Origin: Neorhizobium galegae bv. orientalis str. HAMBI 540 | GTDB taxonomy: Bacteria; Pseudomonadota; Alphaproteobacteria; Rhizobiales; Rhizobiaceae | DNA: 64,000 nt | NCBI RefSeq assembly: GCF_000731315.1 | Contig: NZ_HG938353.1 | Location: forward strand, 620,001 to 684,000 | Reading direction: 5' to 3' | Shown here: positions 45,025-53,511 of the stretch, piece after piece | Numbering within the stretch: the stretch's first letter is position 1 | Layout: every line of letters begins with the position of its first letter | Made by a program: the position numbers and the translations under genes | Notes under the pieces: model-generated | Databases searched by the model: none | What the model was told of the DNA's origin: nothing | Seen by the model: the letters and a program-made list of their open reading frames with translations, nothing else

Positions 45025-47159
45025 CGGCTAAGTCCAACTCTGTACTTGAAGATTTTGTTTTTCTTTGGAGCCGGTGGCACAGGCTGTTCCGGCGCAGGTT
45101 CGGCGGATTGCAGTGGTGCAACCGGTGTCTGGCGCTTTGGCTGTGCCTCTGGTCGAGCGACGACCTTCGGCGGCTCAGCCTCTTTGGATAGGCCGACTGC
45201 CGGTGCTGAAAGGTCTTTGCCCTTGTATCCCAATTCCCTGGTCTCCGGATCGATGATCTCAGACGGTATTCCGAGGGCGCTAGCTGCAAGATTCAAGTCA
45301 CGCCAGCGTTTTGGATATGAGGTCTGCAAGCCTTTGAGGGCGGCATAGGCATAGCTCAAGCACATCCATTCTTCTTCAGGACGACGTCCCTTCTGATCGC
45401 GCCAATGCCAGCGGCTATCTTTCCGATACCGCTCCTGACACATCAACTTATCAATGAAGGTTTGCGAAAGGGCAGCAGGAATCATTGCCACCTTGTCGGC
45501 TTGAAGCTGCATCAGCTTGAAGATGCCGTCACGAGCCAAGTGTGAATCAATGGAGTAGTAGACGCCGGACCTACGGCTAGTTGACCTTTGCTTCGGCCAG
45601 ACGAAGTCCTTACGGTGAGCATTCCCTTTGATAGCCCAGATGTTACGATTAAGCGGGAAGCTATTGCAAAACAGCCGAGTTTCGTCAGCGAAGCCTTGTC
45701 CGCCAAGGTCAATCGCAGCGGCCAGAATGCGCATTGCCGTTCCGTCTCGCTTATAGAACGGTCTCGACAACAAGTCTTTCAACTCCCTGTCGGATGCACC
45801 GTCACCTGGTTCGCCAAAGACTTTCCAATGGCCGATGATGCGAAACTGACCGAGCGCGTTCCAGCCTACGACCTGCAATTCTCTCGACGCCAGTCGTTCT
45901 AGGGCAGAACCTTCTTTATTATCCTGGGTATCACCCCCGGCTGTCAGGAGGACAACGTCGTCAGGGACCTCGGCGGTGTAGGGGTGAAGCATCGACGAGA
46001 GCGTTTTCGCTTCCATCGAGTTGGTAGTGTACTCATCCCACACCGTCGCACACACGTTGTTGGTAAACGTTTTCAGGAGTTCAGGGTTACCCTGGCTCGA
46101 CACGAAACGCTGGGCGATCTTCTTGAACGAGGCCTGCCCAGCGGACGAGACCCACTGTGGAACATGTATACCACGATGACCTGGCGCTTCAGAGACGGCG
46201 GTCGCTATGTACTCGGTTGTCTCATCGAGCTGCATTTTATGGGCTTCAGTGATCTTTCGCCCGTTCGCGACACACTCCTGACCCTTGCACTGGTACCAGG
46301 CTTCCGTGACGTAGCCGGTGACCTCATCGCACTGCCATTTGAACCCGAAACTGGAATCCTTGTCTCCCCATTCCATGATCTGGGAGAGGTTACAGTGGGG
46401 GCAAACGACGTAGGGGTAGTGTTGGTCGGAGACGATAAAGCGGGCGTAGGTCCGGCAGCTGTCCTTCGACAGCGGTGATGAACCAGCTCCGGTGACCGTA
46501 TGCCGGTGTGCGCCGCCGCGATCCTTGAACAGCGTGAGTTTATCGCCGTTTTCGCCTTTCTTGTTGTCGTAACCAGCGGCCGAATACTCGTCGACGACGT
46601 TGAAAACGGAGTCGTATCGGCGGAAGTTGTCGGCAGAGGTGCCGCCGATGATGCGGATGATACCGCCGTTCGTCAGTTGAATGATATCCATGGAGCCAGG
46701 GATGACCATTGCTTCCACAAACGGGCAGCACTTGATCATCGCGGCTATGACTTCCTTAGAGAAAGCCTCGGCATCCTTGTCGGTGGGCTGAGCAATGGTG
46801 ATGGACGAGCCTAGATATCCCGCGACATACATTGCAAGGCTGGCGATAAAGATCGACCAGCCCACGCGGGTGCCTTTCAAGACAGTGATCTCGCTGCAGT
46901 TCTCGTCCATAAACCAGTCAGCGAGCGTCCGCTGATAGGATAGATATCGAAGTTTACCCTTCTTGTTGGAGATCGATCCCTTGAATTCGATGTGCTCGTG
47001 CACCCACTCCGTCACCGACATGACTGGCGGGATATCGAAAACCGAGTTCCTGCGCTCGGCACGCAACTGGTCAAACCGCAGCGTGCTCTTTTCGAGGACG
47101 GCGGGTGGGATTACAATACTATCGAGATTTGCATCCGGGTTGACCGACGGCAGCTTCAT
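45021..47159 (-). CDS. Terminase large subunit (lambda gpA family)
   Basis: A 712-residue packaging motor. The ATPase part has the gpA-type variant of Walker A (ITVLKGTRVGWSIF), and Walker B FNVVDEYSAAG. The nuclease part includes AAAIDLGGQGFADETRLFC and the later ALKGLQTSYPKRW region. The N-terminal WVHEHIEFKGSISNKKGKLRYLSYQ is typical for gpA. A Pro/Ala/Gln-rich tail (residues ~665-700) is unusual. gpA-type enzymes cut at cos sites, so cohesive ends are expected. Confidence 0.92.
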   Translation of the reverse strand: MKLPSVNPDANLDSIVIPPAVLEKSTLRFDQLRAERRNSVFDIPPVMSVTEWVHEHIEFKGSISNKKGKLRYLSYQRTLADWFMDENCSEITVLKGTRVGWSIFIASLAMYVAGYLGSSITIAQPTDKDAEAFSKEVIAAMIKCCPFVEAMVIPGSMDIIQLTNGGIIRIIGGTSADNFRRYDSVFNVVDEYSAAGYDNKKGENGDKLTLFKDRGGAHRHTVTGAGSSPLSKDSCRTYARFIVSDQHYPYVVCPHCNLSQIMEWGDKDSSFGFKWQCDEVTGYVTEAWYQCKGQECVANGRKITEAHKMQLDETTEYIATAVSEAPGHRGIHVPQWVSSAGQASFKKIAQRFVSSQGNPELLKTFTNNVCATVWDEYTTNSMEAKTLSSMLHPYTAEVPDDVVLLTAGGDTQDNKEGSALERLASRELQVVGWNALGQFRIIGHWKVFGEPGDGASDRELKDLLSRPFYKRDGTAMRILAAAIDLGGQGFADETRLFCNSFPLNRNIWAIKGNAHRKDFVWPKQRSTSRRSGVYYSIDSHLARDGIFKLMQLQADKVAMIPAALSQTFIDKLMCQERYRKDSRWHWRDQKGRRPEEEWMCLSYAYAALKGLQTSYPKRWRDLNLAASALGIPSEIIDPETRELGYKGKDLSAPAVGLSKEAEPPKVVARPEAQPKRQTPVAPLQSAEPAPEQPVPPAPKKNKIFKYRVGLSR

Positions 47160-47164
47160 GTGAG

Positions 47165-47758
47165 CTACCTCTCATATTCGAGCGGTTTATCACTGATCTC
47201 GATTTTCAGCTTATCGATAGCTTCGCGGACGATCTCATCAGCGATTTCGCGAACATGCGCCGCGATAGCAGCCTCGACGTTTTGAGCAATAGCATCCGGA
47301 ATCTTCCGCAAAGCTGTCTTGATTCCCGAATAATCCTCCGTCAATTGGTTCAAAACATACTCAACTGGCACCAGAAGCCGTGCCATCGAAGCGGCTTCCA
47401 TCTGTTCCTTTTCAGCAGCCGCCACGCCGCGCTTGCGCTTCGTGAAGACTTCCGTGTCCTGACCATCAGAACTTTGATACTTCGATATCGCCTTGGCGAC
47501 GGCGGTGTCTTGTAGCCACTTCACGACAACAGAAAGGTCGTAAATCCAGGTCGTTCCGGTGCTTCCGTCGCCTCGCTGGACAACGGGGCAGCCTCGCTCG
47601 TTCCATTTGGCGACGGTGTTCCGGTCGTAACCGAGAAGTGTTGCGAGCTTTTTTTGGCTGACGTTCCTGCCGAGTAATTTCTCAGCCGGGGCTGATGAGG
47701 TTTCGTCGGCGTTTTCCTCGTTTTTCAGCAGTGGGTCAGGGAAATTTTTCTCCACCAT
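47165..47758 (-). CDS. Terminase small subunit (Nu1-like)
   Basis: A 197-residue protein with an N-terminal winged-HTH segment LLGRNVSQKKLATLLGYDRNTVAKWNERGCPVVQ, as in lambda gpNu1, then a helical linker (KRKRGVAAAEKEQMEAASMARLLVPVEYV) and a long C-terminal helix. It recognises the packaging site. It begins the leftward late operon, with the upstream gap carrying a TGCAAGATTC motif and a palindrome. Confidence 0.75.
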   Translation of the reverse strand: MVEKNFPDPLLKNEENADETSSAPAEKLLGRNVSQKKLATLLGYDRNTVAKWNERGCPVVQRGDGSTGTTWIYDLSVVVKWLQDTAVAKAISKYQSSDGQDTEVFTKRKRGVAAAEKEQMEAASMARLLVPVEYVLNQLTEDYSGIKTALRKIPDAIAQNVEAAIAAHVREIADEIVREAIDKLKIEISDKPLEYER

Positions 47759-47771
47759 TCCGGCCTCCAGT

Positions 47772-47817
47772 AATCAAACGTGTTGATTTCATGAGGCTTT
47801 CACAGGCTGCAAGATTC
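47772..47817 (-). promoter_or_regulatory. Late-operon control region
   Basis: The gap 47,759-47,939 upstream of the terminase gene holds a palindrome AATCAAACGTGTTGATT (47772-47788) and TGCAAGATTC (47808-47817, 50 bp from the start codon, with a GANTC site). Farther right is a run GACGGAGGGGGGACATG. As TerS starts here, the cos site may also lie in this gap, but I cannot place it. Confidence 0.5.
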
Positions 47818-47939
47818 AAGATCGAGAAAAATTATTGAGGGTGGTGCTGCTGAACACGTTTCAAAAAAATCAGACGGAGGGGGGACATGCGGCCTCCAAT
47901 CCACCGCATGCTGGCGAAAGTCCCAGGGTCCCCGGCGGC

Positions 47940-48272
47940 TTAAAAATCGTCAAGGTTCTGGCTGACCATGTATCCTTTGGCCAGGTTCTGCCGAGCAAAG
48001 CGCCTTGCGGCGATGATCTTCTTCTTCGTCTCGGGCGTGAACAAAGGCGGGTTATCAGATGCTAACACCTCGTCGATGTAAGACATTGTTGGCCCATAGT
48101 CCTCGGTGACAAAGAAGGTCAAACTGGTGCCAATTCGATCAAAGAGTGCTTTATTGCGATTCATGACAATCTTAGGATGCGAGCAGAGCTTGCTTAGCTG
48201 TTCGCTGGTTACTCGGATCAGGCCACCGCGCTCAGGAATGTTCACTAGATGGGTTTCTGGTGTGTTGCTCAT
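47940..48272 (-). CDS. Hypothetical protein, 110 aa
   Basis: Unrecognised. Contains THLVNIPERGGLIRVTSEQLSKLCSHPKIV and a C-terminal basic helix (PETKKKIIAARRFARQNLAKGYMVSQ). It is the last of six overlapping leftward small genes (49,655 to 47,940), a block that looks like phage early or accessory genes rather than structural ones. Confidence 0.5.
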   Translation of the reverse strand: MSNTPETHLVNIPERGGLIRVTSEQLSKLCSHPKIVMNRNKALFDRIGTSLTFFVTEDYGPTMSYIDEVLASDNPPLFTPETKKKIIAARRFARQNLAKGYMVSQNLDDF

Positions 48273-48535
48273 CCCTTCACCTCCATCGTCACTGACACCG
48301 TCTCGTCGCTGCCCTCGATCACCTCATGGCTCAGAACCTTCAGCTCACGGACATCCAGGTCATGGGGCTGGCCATCCCTGCGATATTGCAGAGTGTCGGC
48401 GAACACGAGGTATTCGGCTGGCTGGTTGGTCAGGTAGGCAGGCACGTCATCCATACGCACGCAGGTGAAGCGCTCGGTCAGTGGGCCGGGTCCAAGGATG
48501 TCGACGGGGCCATAGTTGTTCGTGTATTCGGTCAT
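48269..48535 (-). CDS. Hypothetical protein, 88 aa
   Basis: Unrecognised. Pattern: LTERFTCVRMDDVPAYLTNQPAEYLVFADTLQYRRDGQPHDLDVRELKVLSHEVI with acidic strands. Overlaps the next gene by 4 bp (ATGA). Part of the six-gene small-ORF operon. Probably soluble. Confidence 0.5.
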   Translation of the reverse strand: MTEYTNNYGPVDILGPGPLTERFTCVRMDDVPAYLTNQPAEYLVFADTLQYRRDGQPHDLDVRELKVLSHEVIEGSDETVSVTMEVKG

Positions 48536-48536
48536 C

Positions 48537-48767
48537 TTAGCGATCCCTCTGCCATGTATCGCAAACCATCACAGAGATTAGCCCACCTTTTGCCATCGGC
48601 ATGAACTCAGTGTGCTGAGCAGAGCAGGTCCACTGATCTTTCCGCAGCTCGAACTTGTCAGCAACGGCTTCCTGATAAATCGCGACGGGTAGGCCGATAA
48701 CGAAAATGACCATAAGCAACACCAACAACGGCATCACGATCCAGTCCATGATGTAATCCATGATCAT
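48537..48767 (-). CDS. Small membrane protein, 76 aa
   Basis: An N-terminal transmembrane segment (WIVMPLLVLLMVIFVIGLPVAIYQ) followed by a polar domain with two Cys residues (QWTCSAQHTEF and MVCDTWQRDR). Starts inside the stop codon of the previous gene (ATGA). It may be an inner-membrane accessory protein; the function is unknown. Confidence 0.55.
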   Translation of the reverse strand: MIMDYIMDWIVMPLLVLLMVIFVIGLPVAIYQEAVADKFELRKDQWTCSAQHTEFMPMAKGGLISVMVCDTWQRDR

Positions 48768-49174
48768 GCCGACACCTCCAGATCATCATAATTCCCGTGC
48801 CAGCGGACATTGTCGTCGTTCAGCTCATCGGTTGCGGCAACCGCCGCTGGATCGAGCAACCACCGCGCCAGGCGCTCGCAATCCTCTCTCTCCCAAATCC
48901 AATACTTTCGACCTTTGTCGAACAAGCCATCTCGACCCCATCCGGCTGGGTGGATCAACATAATCTGGCTTCCCTTGGTCTCCTCAAAATCGGATACGGA
49001 CACATCCATGATTTTCGGCATGAGATCGCTCTCGTGAAAATCATCGACCCAGTTGTTTCGACGAGTTTCGCCCTTGATGCGAATGCCGATAGCGTCGAAG
49101 GGATTACGAGGTACGTCCGAGAAGACCGTGCCCTCAGGCATTTCGATGAATTCGTGCCAGGTAACGAGCTTCAT
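48764..49174 (-). CDS. Hypothetical protein, 136 aa
   Basis: Unrecognised soluble protein: VTWHEFIEMPEGTVFSDVP at the start, WVDDFHESDLMPKIMDV in the middle and YWIWEREDCERLARWLLDPAAVAA near the end. Trp-rich. It overlaps both neighbours by 4 bp, so its expression is coupled to the small-gene operon. Confidence 0.5.
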   Translation of the reverse strand: MKLVTWHEFIEMPEGTVFSDVPRNPFDAIGIRIKGETRRNNWVDDFHESDLMPKIMDVSVSDFEETKGSQIMLIHPAGWGRDGLFDKGRKYWIWEREDCERLARWLLDPAAVAATDELNDDNVRWHGNYDDLEVSA

Positions 49175-49455
49175 GCCGCCACCTCAGGCTTCGTCATCGC
49201 GTGGATATCCAGCAACAGGTCCTGAAGCGCCCGGCGACAGGTTTGATAGTCCTCGTCGGTCAATCCACGGCCGAATTCGTATGCGTTCCGGACGCGCTGG
49301 AGCACGTACATGGCGGTCATTTGGGCTGCCTGGAACGTAATGTCGGCCGCCGGATGACCTTGGCGTGTCAGACCCACCGTGAAGCGATAACGGTCATATG
49401 TGAAATTGTAGAAGCCTTGGCCGACAGCGAAGGCAGGTCCGTCTTTGATGGTCAT
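49171..49455 (-). CDS. Hypothetical protein, 94 aa
   Basis: Unrecognised. Contains YNFTYDRYRFTVGLTRQG and a helical part AAQMTAMYVLQRVRNAYEFGRGL, DEDYQTCRRALQDLLLDIHAM. It overlaps both neighbours by 4 bp within the leftward small-gene operon. Confidence 0.5.
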   Translation of the reverse strand: MTIKDGPAFAVGQGFYNFTYDRYRFTVGLTRQGHPAADITFQAAQMTAMYVLQRVRNAYEFGRGLTDEDYQTCRRALQDLLLDIHAMTKPEVAA

Positions 49456-49655
49456 GCCGCCACCTCGTCAACCCTTACCGAGTTAATCAGATGGGCAGGG
49501 ATGTATTTCTTGTTTCGGCCTCGGAAGTCATTGAAAACCATCCATCCGCCGTGAGGGATCGCATCCCAGCCGTGCGGAAACTTTTCCACGGTTCCGTCGA
49601 TATAGATTACGCTGAGTTCGGTCTCGCGATAGGTATTGTAGTCTTGTTCAGCCAT
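49452..49655 (-). CDS. Hypothetical protein, 67 aa, first gene of small-ORF operon
   Basis: Starts at ATG 49655 with GGGAGACG upstream; the longer open frame to 49,790 overlaps the divergent gene and lacks a ribosome site. The protein reads TELSVIYIDGTVEKFPHGWDAIPHGGWMVFND, with strands and a basic turn. Upstream is ACGCGTTAGGGAGACGCGT, a direct/inverted ACGCGT pair, and a TATAATT sequence. Confidence 0.5.
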   Translation of the reverse strand: MAEQDYNTYRETELSVIYIDGTVEKFPHGWDAIPHGGWMVFNDFRGRNKKYIPAHLINSVRVDEVAA

Positions 49656-49779
49656 AGGACGCGTCTCCCTAACGCGTTGTCGATACCTATAATTGTTGTC
49701 GTCGGCCGAAACTGAAACAAGGGAAATCACTGGAAATATTGCCGTTTCCGAGCAATAAGGATGCAACCAGGAGGATCGC

Positions 49780-50097
49780 ATGGCCATCAACGCTTACATC
49801 GTCGAGAACGGCAAGCTCATCAGCGCCACCACATTGAACAACGACGCTCCCAGCGAGGTCGATCTGATTGCGCTGCTTGGCGGAACGTCGACCGACATGG
49901 CGGCGATCACGATGGGGTCGGTTGGTAAGGTTGAGGTCAATTTCATATCGAGCCAGCCGAACCGCCGTTTGTTGATCGGGAAAGCGCCATACCTGTCCGG
50001 GCCTGACGTGCGCCCGCATATCAGTTTGACACCGGATCAGGCCGTGGGGATCGCAGCGGCCGTCGAAGACCTTTGGAAGCTGTACGGCGGCATCTGA
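49780..50097 (+). CDS. Hypothetical protein, 105 aa
   Basis: Unrecognised. Starts NAYIVENGKLISATTLNND, middle ALLGGTSTDMAAITMGSVGKVEVNF, end LTPDQAVGIAAAVEDLWKLYGG. AGGAGGAT precedes the ATG closely. It is divergent from the leftward small-gene operon and followed directly by the next rightward gene. Confidence 0.5.
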   Translation: MAINAYIVENGKLISATTLNNDAPSEVDLIALLGGTSTDMAAITMGSVGKVEVNFISSQPNRRLLIGKAPYLSGPDVRPHISLTPDQAVGIAAAVEDLWKLYGGI

Positions 50098-50661
50098 TTG
50101 AGGCGGCCCCCATCAAAATTCTTCGGCTTGGCGTCGTCGACCGACCTTTACCTCAAGCTCATATTCGACATCGAGCGGCTGCGAGCTGGTGGCGGTACGA
50201 AGGCTGTCCAGTATGCTGCCTTCGATGCTGCTGTCACCGGATCACACATCCTGGACTGGGTGCTCAATGAATTGACGCCTGAGGCACATCTACGTCTCAC
50301 AGGTCTCAAGAAAGGCGCGAGACAGAAGAAAGACGAGCCTGGGCCGATCACGACGTTCATCGAGCGCAACGGCGGGAGGATGGGCGGGATCGATTTTTGT
50401 CGCCAGATCGCAAATTCCGTCAAGCACATGAAGATTTCATTTGGCAAACCGATGAAGGACATGGCTATCGGTTCGACTGTGAAGCTAGAATGGACGGACA
50501 ATCGGATCACGAATGCATATTCGATTGCATACATCCAGATTGAACCGGAAGGCGAAAAGATCAACGTTGTCGAACTTTTCCAGGATACCGCGGAACAGTG
50601 GCGTGAGTTCTTGGAACGTGAAGGGCTCTGGGTAGAGCAGCCGCCCGACTGGGAAGAATGA
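50098..50661 (+). CDS. Hypothetical protein, about 187 aa
   Basis: Unrecognised soluble protein with TDLYLKLIFDIERLRAGGGTKAVQYAAFDAAVTGSHILDW and VELFQDTAEQWREFLEREGLW. The open frame begins with TTG directly after the previous stop; the start is uncertain. It is followed by a LexA-type box and the DUF3800 gene. Confidence 0.5.
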   Translation: MRRPPSKFFGLASSTDLYLKLIFDIERLRAGGGTKAVQYAAFDAAVTGSHILDWVLNELTPEAHLRLTGLKKGARQKKDEPGPITTFIERNGGRMGGIDFCRQIANSVKHMKISFGKPMKDMAIGSTVKLEWTDNRITNAYSIAYIQIEPEGEKINVVELFQDTAEQWREFLEREGLWVEQPPDWEE

Positions 50662-50691
50662 TGGCGTTGACAAAGAAACAGCGGATAACCT

Positions 50692-50706
50692 GAACAATAG
50701 AAGAAC
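50692..50706 (+). promoter_or_regulatory. LexA-type box before the DUF3800 gene
   Basis: GAACAATAGAAGAAC is a GAAC-N7-GAAC box; its complement GTTCTTCTATTGTTC has the T-rich spacer typical of alphaproteobacterial SOS boxes. A perfect -35 hexamer TTGACA lies at 50667-50672, so the box would cover the downstream part of that promoter. A second -10-like TATAAT is at 50760-50765. Confidence 0.55.
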
Positions 50707-50777
50707 AAACTTCCTTGTGAGCAACTTCGCTTGTTTTGGTGGGGGCAACTATTCCGGTATATAATCGGGGAAGATGA

Positions 50778-51599
50778 ATCGCTGGAGCCGAACCCATTCA
50801 ACCCCTGTCACCAGAGCCTGAGACGCCGGTCGCTGACGAAAAGCCTCGTAGGCAAATCCTTTATTTCTGCGATGAGAGCAGCCAATCAGACGACACCTAT
50901 ATGGCGGTGGCGGGCATCGCGGTCGCGCGGGACGGCGTCCCGTATATCCTTGGAAAGCTGACGGAGATAAGGACAACCTACGGCAAACAGGGTGAGGTCA
51001 AATGGAAGAACGCGAAGAGCCGAAACGGGCTGGTCCACGAAGCCTATATCAGGCTGCTATTCGAGCTGGTGAGCGAAGGGCGGTTGCATTTTCATATTCG
51101 CTTTTCCCGGATGGACGAGTATGACCACCGGAAGTCCGGCCCTCGGCGGAAGATCGACACGGTCAGTAAAGCGTTTTTCCAGCTGCTCCTGCATCGTCCG
51201 GTGGCGTTCTATGGTGCAGATGCTGACATCTACATACACCCAGACGACGGCGACTGCACGAGGCTGCTGCCTGATCAGATCAACGCCCTGAACTTCGTCG
51301 GTCGCCGGATGTGCGGTTCTAAAAATATCGTCAAAGTGGTCCAGCCCCGCAGCTCGGAACGCGAGCCGTTTCTGCAACTCCTCGACTGCACCCTTGGCGC
51401 GTTGGCAGCCTTCAGAAACCGTCGACATGAGAAAGACGGGATCAGCAACACCAAAAAGCGCTTGGCAACGCTGGCATTCGAACTGACCGAATGGCCGGAT
51501 ATCCACGGCAACTGCTGGCAGAAAAAGAAGCTCAACCGATGGAATTCGGTGCCGAAAATCAAGAAGGGGAGCGCGGCCGGAGGGACTAGCCTCGGTTGA
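50778..51599 (+). CDS. DUF3800 protein with unresolved start
   Basis: Up to 273 residues. The conserved DUF3800 start ILYFCDESS (Asp-Glu-Ser at 50,871) lies upstream of the first ATG (50,901), so that ATG is not the real start. The frame is open back to 50,778 with no ATG, GTG or TTG (CTG 50805 is possible). A good-looking ATG at 50,774 is one base out of frame; removing one C from the run at 50,802-50,805 would join them. Later parts include EVKWKNAKSRNGLVHEAYIRLL and FYGADADIYIHPDDGD. DUF3800 proteins are suspected RNase H-like nucleases often found with mobile elements. Confidence 0.7.
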   Translation: MAGAEPIQPLSPEPETPVADEKPRRQILYFCDESSQSDDTYMAVAGIAVARDGVPYILGKLTEIRTTYGKQGEVKWKNAKSRNGLVHEAYIRLLFELVSEGRLHFHIRFSRMDEYDHRKSGPRRKIDTVSKAFFQLLLHRPVAFYGADADIYIHPDDGDCTRLLPDQINALNFVGRRMCGSKNIVKVVQPRSSEREPFLQLLDCTLGALAAFRNRRHEKDGISNTKKRLATLAFELTEWPDIHGNCWQKKKLNRWNSVPKIKKGSAAGGTSLG

Positions 51600-51698
51600 G
51601 ACGATCTGGTTGAAGACCCAGGAGTTCGCCCGCACCGGCACACTGAAGGTAGTGAGATGTTGCGAGATTCGCAACCGGATGTTCGCTGGAGCGAACGA

Positions 51699-51911
51699 TT
51701 AACCCTTGCACGTATGGATGTGGGCGGGTGGTTTCATTCCGTGCGCGATGAAATGATCCCGAACTTTCGCCTGTTCGGCTAAGCACCATGCCTCGGAGCC
51801 GATTTCCGGTGCCGGTGCCATGACAGCGGCCGGAACAGCGATGGGAACCGGCGCGGTGGCTGGGCATGTCGAGATGACGATCACGACGACGGATGTGAGA
51901 AGGTTGATCAT
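51699..51911 (-). CDS. Small exported protein, 70 aa
   Basis: From ATG 51911: signal-like hydrophobic start (NLLTSVVVIVISTCPATAPV), Ala/Pro linker, then SEAWCLAEQAKVRDHFIAHGMKPPAHIHTCKG with two more Cys. Overlaps the previous gene by 4 bp. A CxxxxxxPxxxH-type end is unusual. The role is unknown, possibly periplasmic. Confidence 0.5.
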   Translation of the reverse strand: MINLLTSVVVIVISTCPATAPVPIAVPAAVMAPAPEIGSEAWCLAEQAKVRDHFIAHGMKPPAHIHTCKG

Positions 51912-52141
51912 GCTACACCCATCACAATCGCAGCAGTGCCGAAGACGATAGCTATAACACCTACCATCATGCAAAAAATCGTCAGGGCGTGCATGCCGAG
52001 GAGCGGCCAGTCTCGAACCGGTTTACGATATTCAAGGTAGTAGCCACCGTCGACGAACTCGATTTGGTAGTGTTCAGGTATCTCTACGAATGCTTGGCCG
52101 GGTTGAATTTTGTGGAAGGTTCGTCCTGCGTGTTGCATCAT
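51908..52141 (-). CDS. Small membrane protein, 77 aa
   Basis: From ATG 52141, touching the stop of the 456-residue gene. An N-terminal soluble part (RTFHKIQPGQAFVEIPEHYQIEFVDGGYYLEYR) is followed by one long membrane segment (MHALTIFCMMVGVIAIVFGTAAIVMGVA). Three co-directional overlapping genes (53,511 to 51,699) form one transcription unit. Confidence 0.5.
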   Translation of the reverse strand: MMQHAGRTFHKIQPGQAFVEIPEHYQIEFVDGGYYLEYRKPVRDWPLLGMHALTIFCMMVGVIAIVFGTAAIVMGVA

Positions 52142-53511
52142 CACAGCACACCCCCAACAACCTTCTCTATCTCCTCGCGGATGACATCTCTCAAGAAATC
52201 ATGTTCCCTGAGCGTCATCGGCTTGACGAAACGGCGTGCTTGGGTGTGGATCGCGTTGACGGCCTTATCGATCTCAGCGGTCGGTAGTGCCTGAGGCTTC
52301 TCGAAATAGTCAACGTAGTCGCAAAGCTTGCCGAACGCGGCGTCGAGATTTTCGAAAGCTTCGGATGCTTTGTTATGGTGGCGACGACGGGTTAAAGATT
52401 CTGCCCGCGTGAGATGAAATCTCGTATTCCAGACGAGGTCATAAAGATAAGATTTCCCGCTGTAGGGCCGCGCAGAAAGCGGCACCCAAGCGTTCGTTGC
52501 TGCCGTTTCGGTGGTCGGCGAGGGACTGCCGACGTTGACCGCCTTGTTGAAGGCGGCGATCTCCTCCAGGGGGTGGACGGGTTCTTCACCGAGCCCAGCC
52601 GTTTCCATTGCTGAGATACGATTGCTGGTCGCTTCCACGGCATGCTGAGCCTCGGTGTCGGCCGAACCTTCACTGTCAGGTGGGGTAACATCCATCCAAC
52701 CAGGAAATGTGCTGTAGAAGATGCCTGCAGGAGCGTCAGCGCGAGCCCTATCGGCTGCATTCATCTCATCGATATCAGCTTCACCACGGCGGGCGATACA
52801 TTTCAGGTCAACGCCCATACGTTCTGCAGCCTGCTCCCGGGAAATGAAACCATCGGTAAGTGAAGCGGCGAGTTCTTCCATCTCCTGGACAGGATTAATG
52901 AGCATATCCCTGGTCGCATCGGCTACTTCGCGGACGGTGTCACGACCAAGCTTCAGGTCGCGGTCGCAGATCGAATTGAAGTCCTTCGTGAAGTGGGCTC
53001 GGATAAACTTGGCGGCATCCTCCGAACGCTTGTCAGCCGAAAGGAAGTCGTCGAGAGCTTTCGTCTGGCTGGAAGCCTGAACATCGGCACCGGCAACGAT
53101 AGCAGGCTCGTCGACCAGCTCTTCAGTAACGGACATCGCCCAATCAAGGCAAGGAGCCTCCATTGCGATGCGCTCGGCGGCGGCTTTGCCACGGCGTTCT
53201 GCTTCCAGGCGTTCGGTGACCTCAAAACGGGAGCGCATCGTGTGGGCGTGAGACAGGCCGTCAAGATTTTTGCGGGGCTTTTGTAGCCAGTCGACCAGTT
53301 CGCTGATGATCTGGTCGAGATCGGCATCGAGGAACCCAAACCCGTAAAGGGCTTCTTCAGCCTCGTATTCCAACAGAACAGTGGATTTACTGTTGAACTC
53401 AGCGCCAAACGCGAGCTGGTCGGCGTATCCTGAGAGCCGAAAAGTCAAAATGAACTGATTGTTGAGAACTTCGTATTCTTTAATTCGGATTTTCTTTGTG
53501 AACTTAGCCAT
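52141..53511 (-). CDS. Hypothetical protein, 456 aa
   Basis: Starts at ATG 53511 (AKFTKKIRIKEYEVLNNQF). Unrecognised, soluble and helical: an N-terminal beta-rich part, ELVDWLQKPRKNLDGLSHAHTMRSR, a region with FISREQAAERMGVDLKCIARRGEADI resembling a HTH, and C-terminal helices (WNTRFHLTRAESLTRRRHHNKASEAFENL). It opens a leftward unit with two small membrane proteins. A TGCAAGAATC variant (53591) lies 80 bp upstream. Confidence 0.5.
   Translation of the reverse strand: MAKFTKKIRIKEYEVLNNQFILTFRLSGYADQLAFGAEFNSKSTVLLEYEAEEALYGFGFLDADLDQIISELVDWLQKPRKNLDGLSHAHTMRSRFEVTERLEAERRGKAAAERIAMEAPCLDWAMSVTEELVDEPAIVAGADVQASSQTKALDDFLSADKRSEDAAKFIRAHFTKDFNSICDRDLKLGRDTVREVADATRDMLINPVQEMEELAASLTDGFISREQAAERMGVDLKCIARRGEADIDEMNAADRARADAPAGIFYSTFPGWMDVTPPDSEGSADTEAQHAVEATSNRISAMETAGLGEEPVHPLEEIAAFNKAVNVGSPSPTTETAATNAWVPLSARPYSGKSYLYDLVWNTRFHLTRAESLTRRRHHNKASEAFENLDAAFGKLCDYVDYFEKPQALPTAEIDKAVNAIHTQARRFVKPMTLREHDFLRDVIREEIEKVVGGVL

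Noticed and set aside
45285..45294. TGCAAGATTC copy inside the terminase gene as a control site
   Set aside because: It is 261 bp from the next start codon, unlike the other copies, and encodes ordinary residues; kept only as part of the motif count.
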